Both the position numbers and the translations under genes were made by a program. The notes beneath the pieces were generated by a model. That model saw nothing but the letters and a program-made list of their open reading frames with translations. It searched no databases and was not told where the DNA came from. A DNA stretch of 19,751 bases from JAXDLH01 sp034666705 (lineage in GTDB: Bacteria; Chloroflexota; UBA6077; SHYK01). This document shows positions 1 to 8,188 of the stretch, piece by piece (the first letter of the stretch is position 1; each line of letters begins with the position of its first letter). The stretch lies in contig JAXDLH010000237.1 in NCBI GenBank assembly GCA_034666705.1, forward strand, positions 1 to 19,751, read 5' to 3'.

Positions 1-14
1 AGCCTCGCGAGGCT
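1..14. repeat. 14-bp perfect palindrome at window edge
   Basis: The first 14 bases, AGCCTCGCGAGGCT, equal their own reverse complement. They lie 37 nt beyond the clpX stop codon. The palindrome has no loop and no T-tract is visible, so it could be a protein-binding site or one part of a larger terminator cut by the window edge. The other 37 bases before the clpX stop show nothing I can name. Confidence 0.35.
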
Positions 15-51
15 GAACCAGGGCCGCTCTGTATCGTCGACGTGCGTCGCG

Positions 52-1332
<1,281 letters not shown>

Positions 1333-1376
1333 TGCGGGGTTCCCCCAAAGCCCGCGCCTGCGGGCAGTTCTCCGTA

Positions 1377-2036
1377 CTACTGAGCTGTGGCGGCCTTGTC
1401 ACCGCCGTCGGTCGATGCGACCGCGCCGTTCGAGGACTCCGGCCTCGCCTGCCCGATGATCTGGTCGACTGCACCGTACTCCAGCGCTTGGTCGGCCGTC
1501 ATGAAGAAGTCTCGGTCGGAGTCACGCGAGATTCGATCCATCGATTGCCCGGAGTGCAGGACGAGGATCTCACGGATGCGATTCTGAAGTCGCAGGATCT
1601 CGCGAGCCCGAATCTCGATGTCGGAAGCAGTTCCCTCGAATCCACCTGCGGCCTGATGCAGCATGACCGTCGCGCTGGGGAGCGCGAAGCGCTTGCCCTT
1701 CGCGCCACCGATCAGCAATACCGCGCCCATGCTTGCCGCCATGCCCACACAGATCGTCGAGACATCCGGCCGGATCAACTGCATCGTGTCGTAGATGGCG
1801 AGTCCGGCCGTGATGATCCCGCCCGGCGAATGGATGTACATCTGAATATCCCGGTCCGGGTCTTCGCGCTCGAGGAAGAGGAGCTGCGCGATGATCAGGT
1901 TGGCGACGTGATCGTCGATCGCTGACCCTAAGAACACAATACGCTCTTTGAGGAGCAGCGAGTAGATGTCGTATGCGCGCTCACCCCGATTCGTGCTCTC
2001 GACGACCATCGGGATGACGTTACGTGGATCGATCAT
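1377..2036 (-). CDS. clpP: ATP-dependent Clp protease proteolytic subunit ClpP
   Basis: This is the serine peptidase that forms the tetradecameric degradation chamber and works with ClpX encoded just downstream. The protein has 219 aa. The catalytic triad is visible: Ser102 in GMAASMGA, His127 in MLHQAAGGFEG, and Asp176 in DRDFFMTADQALEYGAVD. IHSPGG (69-74) is the conserved substrate-binding strand. The family more often has HQP(L/S)GG where this protein has HQAAGG; the change is next to, not in, the triad. The ATG overlaps the tig TGA as ATGA, which implies translational coupling. There is no sign of the regulatory or inactive ClpR type. Confidence 0.98.
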   Translation of the reverse strand: MIDPRNVIPMVVESTNRGERAYDIYSLLLKERIVFLGSAIDDHVANLIIAQLLFLEREDPDRDIQMYIHSPGGIITAGLAIYDTMQLIRPDVSTICVGMAASMGAVLLIGGAKGKRFALPSATVMLHQAAGGFEGTASDIEIRAREILRLQNRIREILVLHSGQSMDRISRDSDRDFFMTADQALEYGAVDQIIGQARPESSNGAVASTDGGDKAATAQ

Positions 2037-3427
2037 GGTTGCTCTCCCTCGGACTCCCCTGCCATTGCGGGCTCTGGAGTAGCCGCGCTTTCACCGGATG
2101 CTGCACCGTCGCTCGCGTCCCCACCCGTTGCTTCGTCGACCAGCCACTTGGCGGTCCGCTGCTCGAGGAGCGCCGACCGGACTCGCGCCCGGATCTCGGC
2201 CTGGCGAAGGGCTCGCTCGATGGCGCGACGATCCGCCCCGTCGGCCCCCATTGCCTCCCGCACGCTCGCATCGACGTCGTCTTCTGAGACCTCGACGTGC
2301 TCATGCTCAGCGATTGCACGAAGGACGAAGCCCCGCCGTAGCGCCCGCTCCGCGTCCTGGCGGTATCGATCGATCATCTCTTCTTCTGGGATGCGGAGTA
2401 CCCGTTGGTATTGTTCAATCGACAGTCCGCGACTGTCAAGGTCGCGGGCGAGCCGGTCTCGCATGCGCTGCGCTTCCTGAGCGACGAGCTTCTCGGGAAT
2501 CTGCACGGTCGCCTGGTCGACTGCCTCAGACAGGATCTCGTTCTCGAGTTTTGCCTTCGACTCCAGCTCATCGCGCTCTCGCAACTGCTCGCGGATGCGC
2601 GTTTTCAGCTCATCCAGATCCTTGTACGAGCCCACCGTGGTCGCGAGCGCGTCGTCGAGCTCCGGGAGCTCTTTGCCCTTCACATCCTGAACTGTGACAT
2701 CAAACACAATCATCTTGGATGGCTTGGGCTCTTCCGGCGCCTCACCCTCCACGGGCTCTGGGGTCTCCTGCTGCTCAGCCGGAACCGGCAGCTCGAAATG
2801 CCGCGTCTGACCCGCCTCAATACCGACGAGCGCCTCAGCAAAGCCGGGGACCGGGACCGGGCTCCCCTCCGTCAGCTCGAACTCCACGTCCTCATCGCGG
2901 AGGACCTCGTTGTCATCCTCCACGCCGACGATGTCCATAGCAACGCGATCGCCGAGCGCGGCCGCCCGCTCCACCGGTACCCACTCGGCGTGGCTCTCAC
3001 GCAGTGACTGGAGGACGCCGTCCACTTCCTCGTCTGAGACGGCGACCTCCGGCCGGTCGCGGTGAATGGCATGGTAGTCGCCGAGCTCCACCGGCGGCGG
3101 CACGACGACCGTGGCCTTCGCCTTGAGCGGAGTGATGCTCTCGACGTCAAAGACCGGCTCCGTCAGCGCCTCCACGTTGGCCTCGCGCACCGCTTCGTCG
3201 AATACCTCGGGAAGCAGGACGTTGAGCGCCTCTTCAAGCAGCGACTCGCGGCCGATCACCCGCTCCACGAGCGCCCGCGGCGCCTTGCCCCTGCGGAAGC
3301 CAGCGATATTCACGCGCCCGGCGAGGCGGCGATACGCGGTATCCATCGCCTGCTCGACGCGCGCATCCTCGACCTCGAGGTTCAATGCGACCTCACTGTC
3401 TGGAAGCTCCTGAGTCTCTACTTTCAT
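2033..3427 (-). CDS. tig: Trigger factor, ribosome-associated chaperone and peptidyl-prolyl isomerase
   Basis: Trigger factor binds the ribosomal exit tunnel and shields nascent chains. The chosen ATG at 3427 gives 464 aa beginning MKVETQELPD. The reading frame stays open to 3511, but that extension runs through the tRNA-side hairpin and has no family similarity. The N-terminal ribosome-docking signature GFRRGKAP is at 43-50. An FKBP-like PPIase domain follows (roughly 150-250), carrying an acidic, proline-rich insertion (EQQETPEPVEGEAPEEPKP), and then the helical C-terminal chaperone domain. The last 35 residues are Ala/Gly/Glu-rich and probably disordered. GGAGGG lies about 12 nt before the ATG, rather far. 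It is the first gene of tig-clpP-clpX and overlaps clpP by 4 bp. Confidence 0.97.
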   Translation of the reverse strand: MKVETQELPDSEVALNLEVEDARVEQAMDTAYRRLAGRVNIAGFRRGKAPRALVERVIGRESLLEEALNVLLPEVFDEAVREANVEALTEPVFDVESITPLKAKATVVVPPPVELGDYHAIHRDRPEVAVSDEEVDGVLQSLRESHAEWVPVERAAALGDRVAMDIVGVEDDNEVLRDEDVEFELTEGSPVPVPGFAEALVGIEAGQTRHFELPVPAEQQETPEPVEGEAPEEPKPSKMIVFDVTVQDVKGKELPELDDALATTVGSYKDLDELKTRIREQLRERDELESKAKLENEILSEAVDQATVQIPEKLVAQEAQRMRDRLARDLDSRGLSIEQYQRVLRIPEEEMIDRYRQDAERALRRGFVLRAIAEHEHVEVSEDDVDASVREAMGADGADRRAIERALRQAEIRARVRSALLEQRTAKWLVDEATGGDASDGAASGESAATPEPAMAGESEGEQP

Positions 3428-3480
3428 GGGCGGCTTGTGCCCTCCACACTGGCTCGGTCCAAAAGTTCCCTGCACAGCAA

Positions 3481-3512
3481 AATGGGCTCCGTCTGTATCA
3501 GACGAGCCCATT
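3481..3512 (-). terminator. Hairpin between tRNA-Gly and tig
   Basis: The arms at 3481-3495 and 3499-3512 pair over 14 bp with one bulged C and a 3-nt loop (TAT). Read on the minus strand, the hairpin lies 10 nt beyond the tRNA 3' end and is followed by TTTTG. The stem is strong but the U-tract is short, so it may act as a terminator or attenuator for tRNA transcription, or as an RNA-processing signal. I found no convincing tig promoter between it and the tig ATG. Confidence 0.6.
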
Positions 3513-3521
3513 CATTACCGC

Positions 3522-3596
3522 TGGAGCGGAAGACGGGATTCGAACCCGCGACCCTCACCTAGGCAAGGTGATGCTCTACCACTGAGCCACTTCCGC
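3522..3596 (-). tRNA. tRNA-Gly (anticodon GCC)
   Basis: The minus strand folds into a complete cloverleaf. The acceptor stem GCGGAAG/CTTCCGC has 7 pairs, the D-arm is GCTCAGTGGTAGAGC, the anticodon stem TCACC/GGTGA encloses loop TTGCCTA with anticodon GCC, and the T-arm contains GGTTCGAATCC. The discriminator base is T at 3525 and the 3' CCA is encoded at 3524-3522. There is no intron and there are no mismatches in the acceptor stem. It lies just upstream of tig on the same strand. Confidence 0.97.
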
Positions 3597-3612
3597 GTAT
3601 TAGGCCTCGCAC

Positions 3613-3618
3613 ATTGTA
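3613..3618 (-). promoter_or_regulatory. Probable -10 box of the tRNA-Gly promoter
   Basis: TACAAT on the minus strand is 17 nt upstream of the mature tRNA 5' end, the right distance for a start site near 3606. The -35 region is weak; no TTGACA-like hexamer stands out at 16-18 bp. Confidence 0.45.
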
Positions 3619-3786
3619 CTCCAGTGTTTCCGAGCACGCCAGCAGAGTCGGCCCCTCCAACTCAGTGCGTCGCCGTCAAACCTACCACAGAAAATTGGGG
3701 CCTCCTCGTTACCAAGATAGTACCCTAGCTCAGACACGACCTCGCGATGACACTCGTATCGACTCGACTTGCGGCGTGAAAGAGAA
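3619..3786. other. Intergenic stretch without a supportable gene
   Basis: The gap from the tRNA-Gly 5' end (3596) to the Nudix start (3901) is about 300 bp. Apart from the tRNA promoter and the Nudix promoter I see no gene in it. A 96-codon open frame crosses it on the plus strand but has no start signal or recognisable protein. The base composition is slightly AT-richer than in the neighbouring genes, as expected of a divergent promoter region. Confidence 0.5.
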
Positions 3787-3816
3787 TTGCACTGTCAAAA
3801 GGCGGCTGGCTATGAT
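3787..3816 (+). promoter_or_regulatory. Promoter of the Nudix gene
   Basis: TTGCAC (3787-3792) and TATGAT (3811-3816) are separated by 18 bp and resemble a housekeeping sigma factor promoter. Transcription would start near 3823, leaving a leader of about 77 nt before the GTG at 3901. Its position inside the upstream open frame argues against a protein start at 3769. Confidence 0.5.
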
Positions 3817-3900
3817 TGCCGAGCGGCTGAGCTCCCGGCGCCATGTGACAATGTGCAGCGCCAGCGAGCAGGTCGCCCACGCCTGGTCCTGGGACGTCGG

Positions 3901-4395
3901 GTGAAATACTGCCCAGAATGCGCGACCCCGATCGTCTGGCGGCTGGAGTCCGGCCGCGAGCGCCCTGCATGCCCTCGCTGCGGCTTTATCCACTATGAGG
4001 ATCCTAAGCTCGTTGCGGTCGGCATCATCCCGATCGCTGGGCGCCTTGTCCTCGGACGTCGCGCCATCCACCCTCGGCTCGGGTACTGGTCGTTCCCCTC
4101 GGGGTACGTCAATCGGGGCGAAGCAGTCGACGCCGCGCTCGTCCGTGAAGTGCGTGAAGAGACTTGCCTGGAAGTCGAGGTCGAAGGGCTGCTGGGCCTC
4201 TATTCGGCGCCGGACAACCCGATTGTCCTGGCCGTATACGTCGCCCGGCAGGTCGGAGGAGAGCTCGCCGTGGGGGATGAAGTAAGCGAAGTCGGCCTTT
4301 TCGGCCCCGAAGAGCTTCCCGAGCTCGCCTTCCCCAACGACCAGCGGATCTTCGCCGATTGGCTGGAATACGAACGTCGCCAGGCCGCCTGCTGA
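3901..4395 (+). CDS. Nudix hydrolase with N-terminal zinc ribbon
   Basis: It probably hydrolyses a nucleoside-diphosphate derivative (NADH, ADP-ribose and similar substrates are typical); the substrate cannot be told from the sequence. From the GTG at 3901 the protein has 164 aa. Cys4, Cys7, Cys24 and Cys27 (CPEC...CPRC) form a zinc ribbon as in NudC-like proteins. The Nudix box spans 68-90 (GX5EX7REVREET) with the catalytic Glu residues present; the usual Gly near its end is Cys89. The NudC SQPWPF signature is absent. The frame is open back to 3769, but similarity begins at KYCPEC and the promoter lies inside the extension, so the later GTG is preferred although its ribosome site is weak. 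It ends tail-to-tail with the XdhC gene. Confidence 0.9.
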   Translation: MKYCPECATPIVWRLESGRERPACPRCGFIHYEDPKLVAVGIIPIAGRLVLGRRAIHPRLGYWSFPSGYVNRGEAVDAALVREVREETCLEVEVEGLLGLYSAPDNPIVLAVYVARQVGGELAVGDEVSEVGLFGPEELPELAFPNDQRIFADWLEYERRQAAC

Positions 4396-4401
4396 TCAGC
4401 G

Positions 4402-4415
4402 GAGCCCTGCGGCTC
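4402..4415. terminator. Small hairpin between convergent genes
   Basis: GAGCC (4402-4406) pairs with GGCTC (4411-4415) around a CTGC loop in the 19-nt gap between the Nudix gene and the convergent XdhC gene. The stem is short and has no T-tract. It is a possible bidirectional stop signal, weakly supported. Confidence 0.25.
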
Positions 4416-4759
4416 TACCTGGCGGTTGGGGATGCGAGCGGCTCGATAAAAACGTCCATGACGCCGCCGCAGACGTCCCCGCTCTCTTCAGCCTCATCCG
4501 CCGTGAGGTCCACATGCAGCATGCATGGACTTCCAGACTCGATGGCATCGAGCGTCGCCTGCAACACGTCCGCCTCACCGCAGCCGCCGCCGACGGTGCC
4601 CATGAAAAGGCCATCCTCGAAGACCAGCATCTTCGCGCCCACCTCGCGTGGCGTGGAGCCGCGCGTCTGCACGATCGTCGCGAGCGCCACTCGCTCGCCG
4701 GCGCCTACACGGCGGCGAGCCTCGCGCAGGATTTGGTTGAGGTCACCTGAAGCTGGCAT
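4415..4759 (-). CDS. XdhC/CoxI-family protein, CoxI domain only
   Basis: XdhC/CoxI proteins bind and sulfurate molybdenum cofactor and deliver it to xanthine dehydrogenase or CO dehydrogenase-type enzymes. This 114-aa protein corresponds to the N-terminal XdhC_CoxI domain alone. It shows RGSTPREVGAKMLV (33-46), GTVGGGCGEADV (54-65) with Cys60, and CGGVMDVFIEPL (97-108) with Cys97. The ATG at 4759 has an excellent AGGAGG five bases upstream. The second protein, with the Rossmann domain, is encoded 91 nt upstream on the same strand, so the pair probably works together as a split XdhC. No molybdoenzyme subunit gene is in the window. Confidence 0.9.
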   Translation of the reverse strand: MPASGDLNQILREARRRVGAGERVALATIVQTRGSTPREVGAKMLVFEDGLFMGTVGGGCGEADVLQATLDAIESGSPCMLHVDLTADEAEESGDVCGGVMDVFIEPLASPTAR

Positions 4760-4850
4760 GCGTGCCTCCTCGGCGTTCGACGGCACGGTTGGCCTCGAAA
4801 CGCTCCCAGGCATGATACGCCCCCGCGCTGCGTGGCGGTGCTCGCGGCGC

Positions 4851-5663
4851 TCAGAAGTCGATTGGCCGCCCCTGGCGCGAAAGCGACTCGCCGGAGCCGC
4901 CGCGACGCACCTTGACGACCTCTGCGATGATCGCCAATGCAATCTCTTCAGGCATCTCGGCGCCAATATCGAGTCCGATCGGCGCATGGATGGCGGCAAT
5001 CCGCTCCCGGGCATAGCCCTCCGCCGCGAGCGTGCGCAGCACTGTCTGCACCCGGCGGCGGCTGCCGATCATGCCAACATAGGGCGTCGGTTTGTGCAGA
5101 ATGAGCCGCAGCGCCTCCTCATCGTAGGTATGCGCCCGGGTGATGATTACGACGTACGAGGCCTCAGTAATCGGATAGTCGCGCAGCGTGGCGCCAAAGT
5201 CTGCGGCCAACACCTGGTCGGCGTCCGGGAATCGCTCGCGGTTTGCGTATTTCTCGCGATCGTCCAACACGACGACCTCAAACCCCAACTGGCTTCCAAA
5301 CTTCGCGAGCGGCACTGCGATGTGCCCTGCCCCCACGATCAGGAGCTGCGGCTGCGGCTCCAGGATCTCGTGGAAGACCTCAACCGTGGCCTCGGCACCC
5401 GGCTCAAGGGCCACCACATACGATCCAATTCGGCTTCGCCGTTCCTGGAGCGCCTGAGCTCCATCGTGGGCTACCCGCTGGTCGAGGTCGGTCACCCCGA
5501 GTGATCCCCACCAGGTGCCATCGCGCTCAGCTAGGAGCTTCCGCCCGACAAGCGCTTCGGCGCCATCGGACGCCCCGACGACGGTTGCGAGATCGCCGAT
5601 GCGCCGCTCGTCGACGACGCGCTGCACTACTTCGTCGAGCCAGACAGCCGAGTCACCTGCCAC
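4851..5663 (-). CDS. XdhC-family protein with C-terminal Rossmann domain
   Basis: This 270-aa protein has a degenerate CoxI-like N-terminal half and an XdhC_C Rossmann domain. The fold is marked by LLIVGAGHIAVPLAKFG (107-123), VVLDDRE (131-137), the RAHTYDEEAL segment and YVGMIGSRRR. The cysteine motifs of the CoxI domain are lost here: GTVGGGC is replaced by GSLGVTD and the CGG motif is missing. The small downstream protein has both, which suggests division of labour. The GTG start at 5663 is chosen because AAGGAG lies 7 nt upstream. The open frame continues to 6272, but that part overlaps the divergent gene antisense and has no family resemblance. Confidence 0.88.
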   Translation of the reverse strand: MAGDSAVWLDEVVQRVVDERRIGDLATVVGASDGAEALVGRKLLAERDGTWWGSLGVTDLDQRVAHDGAQALQERRSRIGSYVVALEPGAEATVEVFHEILEPQPQLLIVGAGHIAVPLAKFGSQLGFEVVVLDDREKYANRERFPDADQVLAADFGATLRDYPITEASYVVIITRAHTYDEEALRLILHKPTPYVGMIGSRRRVQTVLRTLAAEGYARERIAAIHAPIGLDIGAEMPEEIALAIIAEVVKVRRGGSGESLSRQGRPIDF

Positions 5664-5704
5664 GGCGCCGCTCCTTCTGGCAATGAGGTTTAGGGGTCGG
5701 CGAG

Positions 5705-5710
5705 ATTCTA
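5705..5710 (-). promoter_or_regulatory. Probable -10 box of the XdhC pair
   Basis: The minus strand reads GGCTAGAATCT, with TAGAAT 42 nt before the GTG start of the Rossmann XdhC gene. The same GCTAGAAT core precedes tatD and the disulfide oxidoreductase gene. No good -35 is visible. Confidence 0.4.
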
Positions 5711-5754
5711 GCCGCCTGGCCGTGAATGCTACGAGCCCCACCCCGGGTTCACGA

Positions 5755-5760
5755 TACAAT
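5755..5760 (+). promoter_or_regulatory. Possible -10 box of the zinc-ribbon/SH3 gene
   Basis: TACAAT lies 27 nt before the GTG start and 15 nt before the AAGGAG ribosome site. A matching -35 is not evident. Confidence 0.3.
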
Positions 5761-5786
5761 CCGAGCACACAGCTAAGGAGAGCCTG

Positions 5787-6344
5787 GTGATCGTCTGCCC
5801 AGGATGCGGTGGCCGCAATGCACCAGAGACCGTCTCCTGTGAATGGTGCGGCCGTCCATTCGTCGCGCCGCGCCGGGAGATCCCGTTCGCGGTCATGCTG
5901 CTCGGGGTCGGTGCGATCATCCTCCTCCTCGCCCTCCTCGGGATCGGGGCGCTGCTCTTCAATGAGCGCAGCGTTTCGAGCCCAGGTCGCCCAACCGCAA
6001 CCGCTATCCCAACCGAGGTCGTCGAGCGCCCCGCTGTCCAGCCCGAGGCGACCGAGGAACTCGCGACTCTCGAGGCAACCGCACCCGCCACGTCGGGACC
6101 CACCGACACGTCGAACAGCGAGTTTGTCCGCATCGGGAGTACTGGCGGGCTGGGAGCTTTCATTCGCCGCGACCCACGTGCCGCCGCGCCCGGCATCGTC
6201 GCCCGCCGGGACGGGACGATTCTGAAAATCGTAGGGCCAGACGTCGACACTGAGGGCCGCACCTGGCGGCACGTGCAGGATCAGCAGGGCAACGACGGGT
6301 GGACACCCCGCGACTTCTTGCTGCCAAGCGAGTCGGGTTTCTAG
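5787..6344 (+). CDS. Zinc-ribbon, single-pass membrane protein with extracytoplasmic SH3-like domain
   Basis: No specific function is known to me. The 185-aa protein begins with a C4 zinc ribbon, CPGC (4-7) and CEWC (18-21). One strong transmembrane helix follows at about 34-58. A Thr/Pro/Glu/Ala-rich linker runs from about 62 to 110, and a C-terminal domain (about 113-180) ending in DGWTPRDFL resembles bacterial SH3 repeats. The ribbon would be cytoplasmic and the SH3-like part outside, perhaps contacting the cell wall. The GTG start has AAGGAG six bases upstream. It diverges from the XdhC pair and converges on the polyprenyl synthase gene with only 9 nt between them. Confidence 0.8.
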   Translation: MIVCPGCGGRNAPETVSCEWCGRPFVAPRREIPFAVMLLGVGAIILLLALLGIGALLFNERSVSSPGRPTATAIPTEVVERPAVQPEATEELATLEATAPATSGPTDTSNSEFVRIGSTGGLGAFIRRDPRAAAPGIVARRDGTILKIVGPDVDTEGRTWRHVQDQQGNDGWTPRDFLLPSESGF

Positions 6345-6353
6345 CCCGGGACC

Positions 6354-7331
6354 TCAGGACCGACGTTCGACGACCGAGTCGCCTAGCTCCACCAGCAGGT
6401 CGCGATACGCACCGCGCGGCACGGCGTCGAGCGCGCGCACAGCGTCCGCTACCAGTTGGCGCGCCTCGTCGTAGGAACGATCGATGGCGCGACTCGAACC
6501 GGCGCAGCTCGCAATCGTGGCGATTGCGTCGTCGCGATCTCCATTGCTGGAGAAGGCGGCGCGAAATAGCTGGTCAGGCAACTCCTCGCGGAGGTAGATA
6601 AGGGGCAGCGTCACCACGCCTTGGCGCAAATCGCTCCCAGCAGGCTTGCCCATCTCGTCCTCGTCTCCGATCAGATCGAGGATGTCGTCCACTACCTGAA
6701 ACGCCATCCCAAGTGAGCGGGCATAGCGCCGCACGGCGTCAGTGGCCTCGACCGGCGCCTCACCAAGGATCGCTCCCGTCTCGCAGGAGAGTACGAACAG
6801 TGCAGCAGTCTTGGCGTCAATCGTGCGGTAGTAGGTCTCACGGTCGATCCAGCACATGCCATCGCCATCGCGCGTGCTCTCGTCGATCTGGCCGGCGCAT
6901 ACGGTCATGACCGACTCCGCGAAGAGATGCATCACCCGCAGGTTGTTCGTTTCAGTGGCCGCGGCCGCGGCCTGTGCATAGAGGTAGTCGCCAACGAGGA
7001 TGGCGACCGAGTTCCCGATCACGCTGTACAGAGTTGGCTCGCCGCGCCGCGCGTCCGTCTGGTCGACCACGTCGTCATGGATGAGGGTCGCGGTGTGGAG
7101 GAACTCGACTGCCGACGCCATCGCATACATGCTGGGTGTCGAGTCGTGAAAGAGGCGGCCGCTGGCGATCGTAAGCGCCGGGCGCATGCGTTTGCCTGGC
7201 GCGAGGAGCACGCCTTCCAGAATCGAGCGCAATAGCGGATTCGGAAGCGCGCTCGCCTTCGCCAGTCGACGCTCGACAGCGGCGAGGTCTTCTTCTATCG
7301 AGTGAAAAACCGGCGGCAAGGACTCCGTCAT
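6354..7331 (-). CDS. Long-chain polyprenyl diphosphate synthase
   Basis: This trans-prenyltransferase extends allylic diphosphates with isopentenyl diphosphate, most likely to make a menaquinone or ubiquinone side chain. It has 325 aa. GKRMRP (46-51) binds isopentenyl diphosphate. The first Asp-rich motif is DDVVD (86-90) and the second DDILD (215-219), followed by GSDLRQGVVTLPLIY. The bases of the product pocket, EFLHTATLIHDD, resemble the octaprenyl/solanesyl class and lack bulky aromatic residues just before the first motif, so a long product is inferred. The ATG overlaps the tatD TGA (ATGA), so the two are co-translated. Exact chain length cannot be read from the sequence. Confidence 0.93.
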   Translation of the reverse strand: MTESLPPVFHSIEEDLAAVERRLAKASALPNPLLRSILEGVLLAPGKRMRPALTIASGRLFHDSTPSMYAMASAVEFLHTATLIHDDVVDQTDARRGEPTLYSVIGNSVAILVGDYLYAQAAAAATETNNLRVMHLFAESVMTVCAGQIDESTRDGDGMCWIDRETYYRTIDAKTAALFVLSCETGAILGEAPVEATDAVRRYARSLGMAFQVVDDILDLIGDEDEMGKPAGSDLRQGVVTLPLIYLREELPDQLFRAAFSSNGDRDDAIATIASCAGSSRAIDRSYDEARQLVADAVRALDAVPRGAYRDLLVELGDSVVERRS

Positions 7332-8125
7332 GGGGTCGGACCCATGCGCGTGAAGACGCGAAGCGCATTCACGGTCGTCGTCTCCTCGATGTGATCGATC
7401 GATGTGCCTCGAAGCTCCGCGACTCGCGCCGCCGTTGCCCGCACGAAGGCCGGCTCGTTGCGCCGGCCTCGATGAGGCACGGGAGCGAGATAGGGCGCGT
7501 CCGTCTCGACGAGCAGTGCATCGTCGGGAACTTCGCGTGCCGCGGCAGCAACGTGGGCCAGCGACTTGTTCGGGAACGTGACCATACCGGAAAAGGAGAT
7601 GACAAGGCCCGCCTCGAGGCAGGCCGCGCGCATCGATACGCTGCCACAGAACGAGTGCAGGATGCCCGGCGGGTCCGCTGATCGCCTGCGCCGCGCCCAC
7701 GGTACCAGCGCCGCGGTCACGTCATCGTCCGACTCACGATTGTGGATCACCACCGGCAGGCCCACCGCATCGGCGAGCGCAAGGTGCCACTCGAGCGCTG
7801 CCTGTTGCACGCCAGGTGGGGTGTCGCGCCAGTGGTAATCGAGGCCTGTTTCACCGACCGCGACGACGCGCGGATGGGAGGCAAGACTTTCGATAGCAGA
7901 CTGCCAGTCCGGAGGCGCCGCGGCGACATCGTTCGGATGCACGCCCACAGTGGCATAGACGCGGGAGTCGCGCTCAGCCAACGCGACCGCGCGCCGACTC
8001 GTCGGCACGTCGTACCCCACGCAAACAATGCGCATGACCCCCGCGTCCATCGCCCGGTCGAGAACGGCGGGAAGATCATCCACGAACTCAGGCGCATTGA
8101 CGTGGGAATGGGTGTCGACGAGCAA
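7328..8125 (-). CDS. tatD: TatD-family metal-dependent DNase/hydrolase
   Basis: TatD proteins are TIM-barrel metallohydrolases reported to act as 3'-5' exonucleases in DNA repair and turnover. The protein is 265 aa, the usual length. Metal ligands are visible: HSH (6-8) near the N-terminus, Glu in VGETGLDYHW, His in VVIHNRE, His in LHSFCG, and Asp in VETDAPYL. The TTG at 8125 is chosen because it yields the family-typical start MLVDTHSH and has GGGGGAG about 8 nt upstream. The longer open frame upstream runs antisense to the glycosyltransferase. It is the first gene of a pair with the polyprenyl synthase. Confidence 0.93.
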   Translation of the reverse strand: MLVDTHSHVNAPEFVDDLPAVLDRAMDAGVMRIVCVGYDVPTSRRAVALAERDSRVYATVGVHPNDVAAAPPDWQSAIESLASHPRVVAVGETGLDYHWRDTPPGVQQAALEWHLALADAVGLPVVIHNRESDDDVTAALVPWARRRRSADPPGILHSFCGSVSMRAACLEAGLVISFSGMVTFPNKSLAHVAAAAREVPDDALLVETDAPYLAPVPHRGRRNEPAFVRATAARVAELRGTSIDHIEETTTVNALRVFTRMGPTP

Positions 8126-8144
8126 TATGGCGCTCCCCCGCGAG

Positions 8145-8150
8145 ATTCTA
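8145..8150 (-). promoter_or_regulatory. Probable extended -10 box of tatD
   Basis: The minus strand reads TGCTAGAATCT, an extended -10 (TGn plus TAGAAT) 20 nt before the TTG start. Transcription would begin near 8138, at the edge of the Shine-Dalgarno sequence, leaving a leader of only about 13 nt. Confidence 0.45.
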
Positions 8151-8188
8151 GCATCATTGTCGGGACCAACTTGCTCACGGAGGGCGCG

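Noticed and set aside
3428..3511. 28-residue N-terminal extension of trigger factor
   Set aside because: It encodes through the tRNA-tig hairpin, has no similarity to the family, and MKVETQ matches the usual trigger factor start.
3614..3904. 96-aa plus-strand open frame upstream of the Nudix gene
   Set aside because: No family resemblance and no ribosome site; it crosses the tRNA promoter region and the Nudix promoter.
5664..6272. N-terminal extension of the Rossmann XdhC protein
   Set aside because: It is antisense to the zinc-ribbon/SH3 gene, and GTG 5663 has a clear AAGGAG site.
7742..8188. N-terminal extension of the first glycosyltransferase
   Set aside because: The extension is antisense to tatD and lacks similarity; GTG 8189 has a GGAGGG site.
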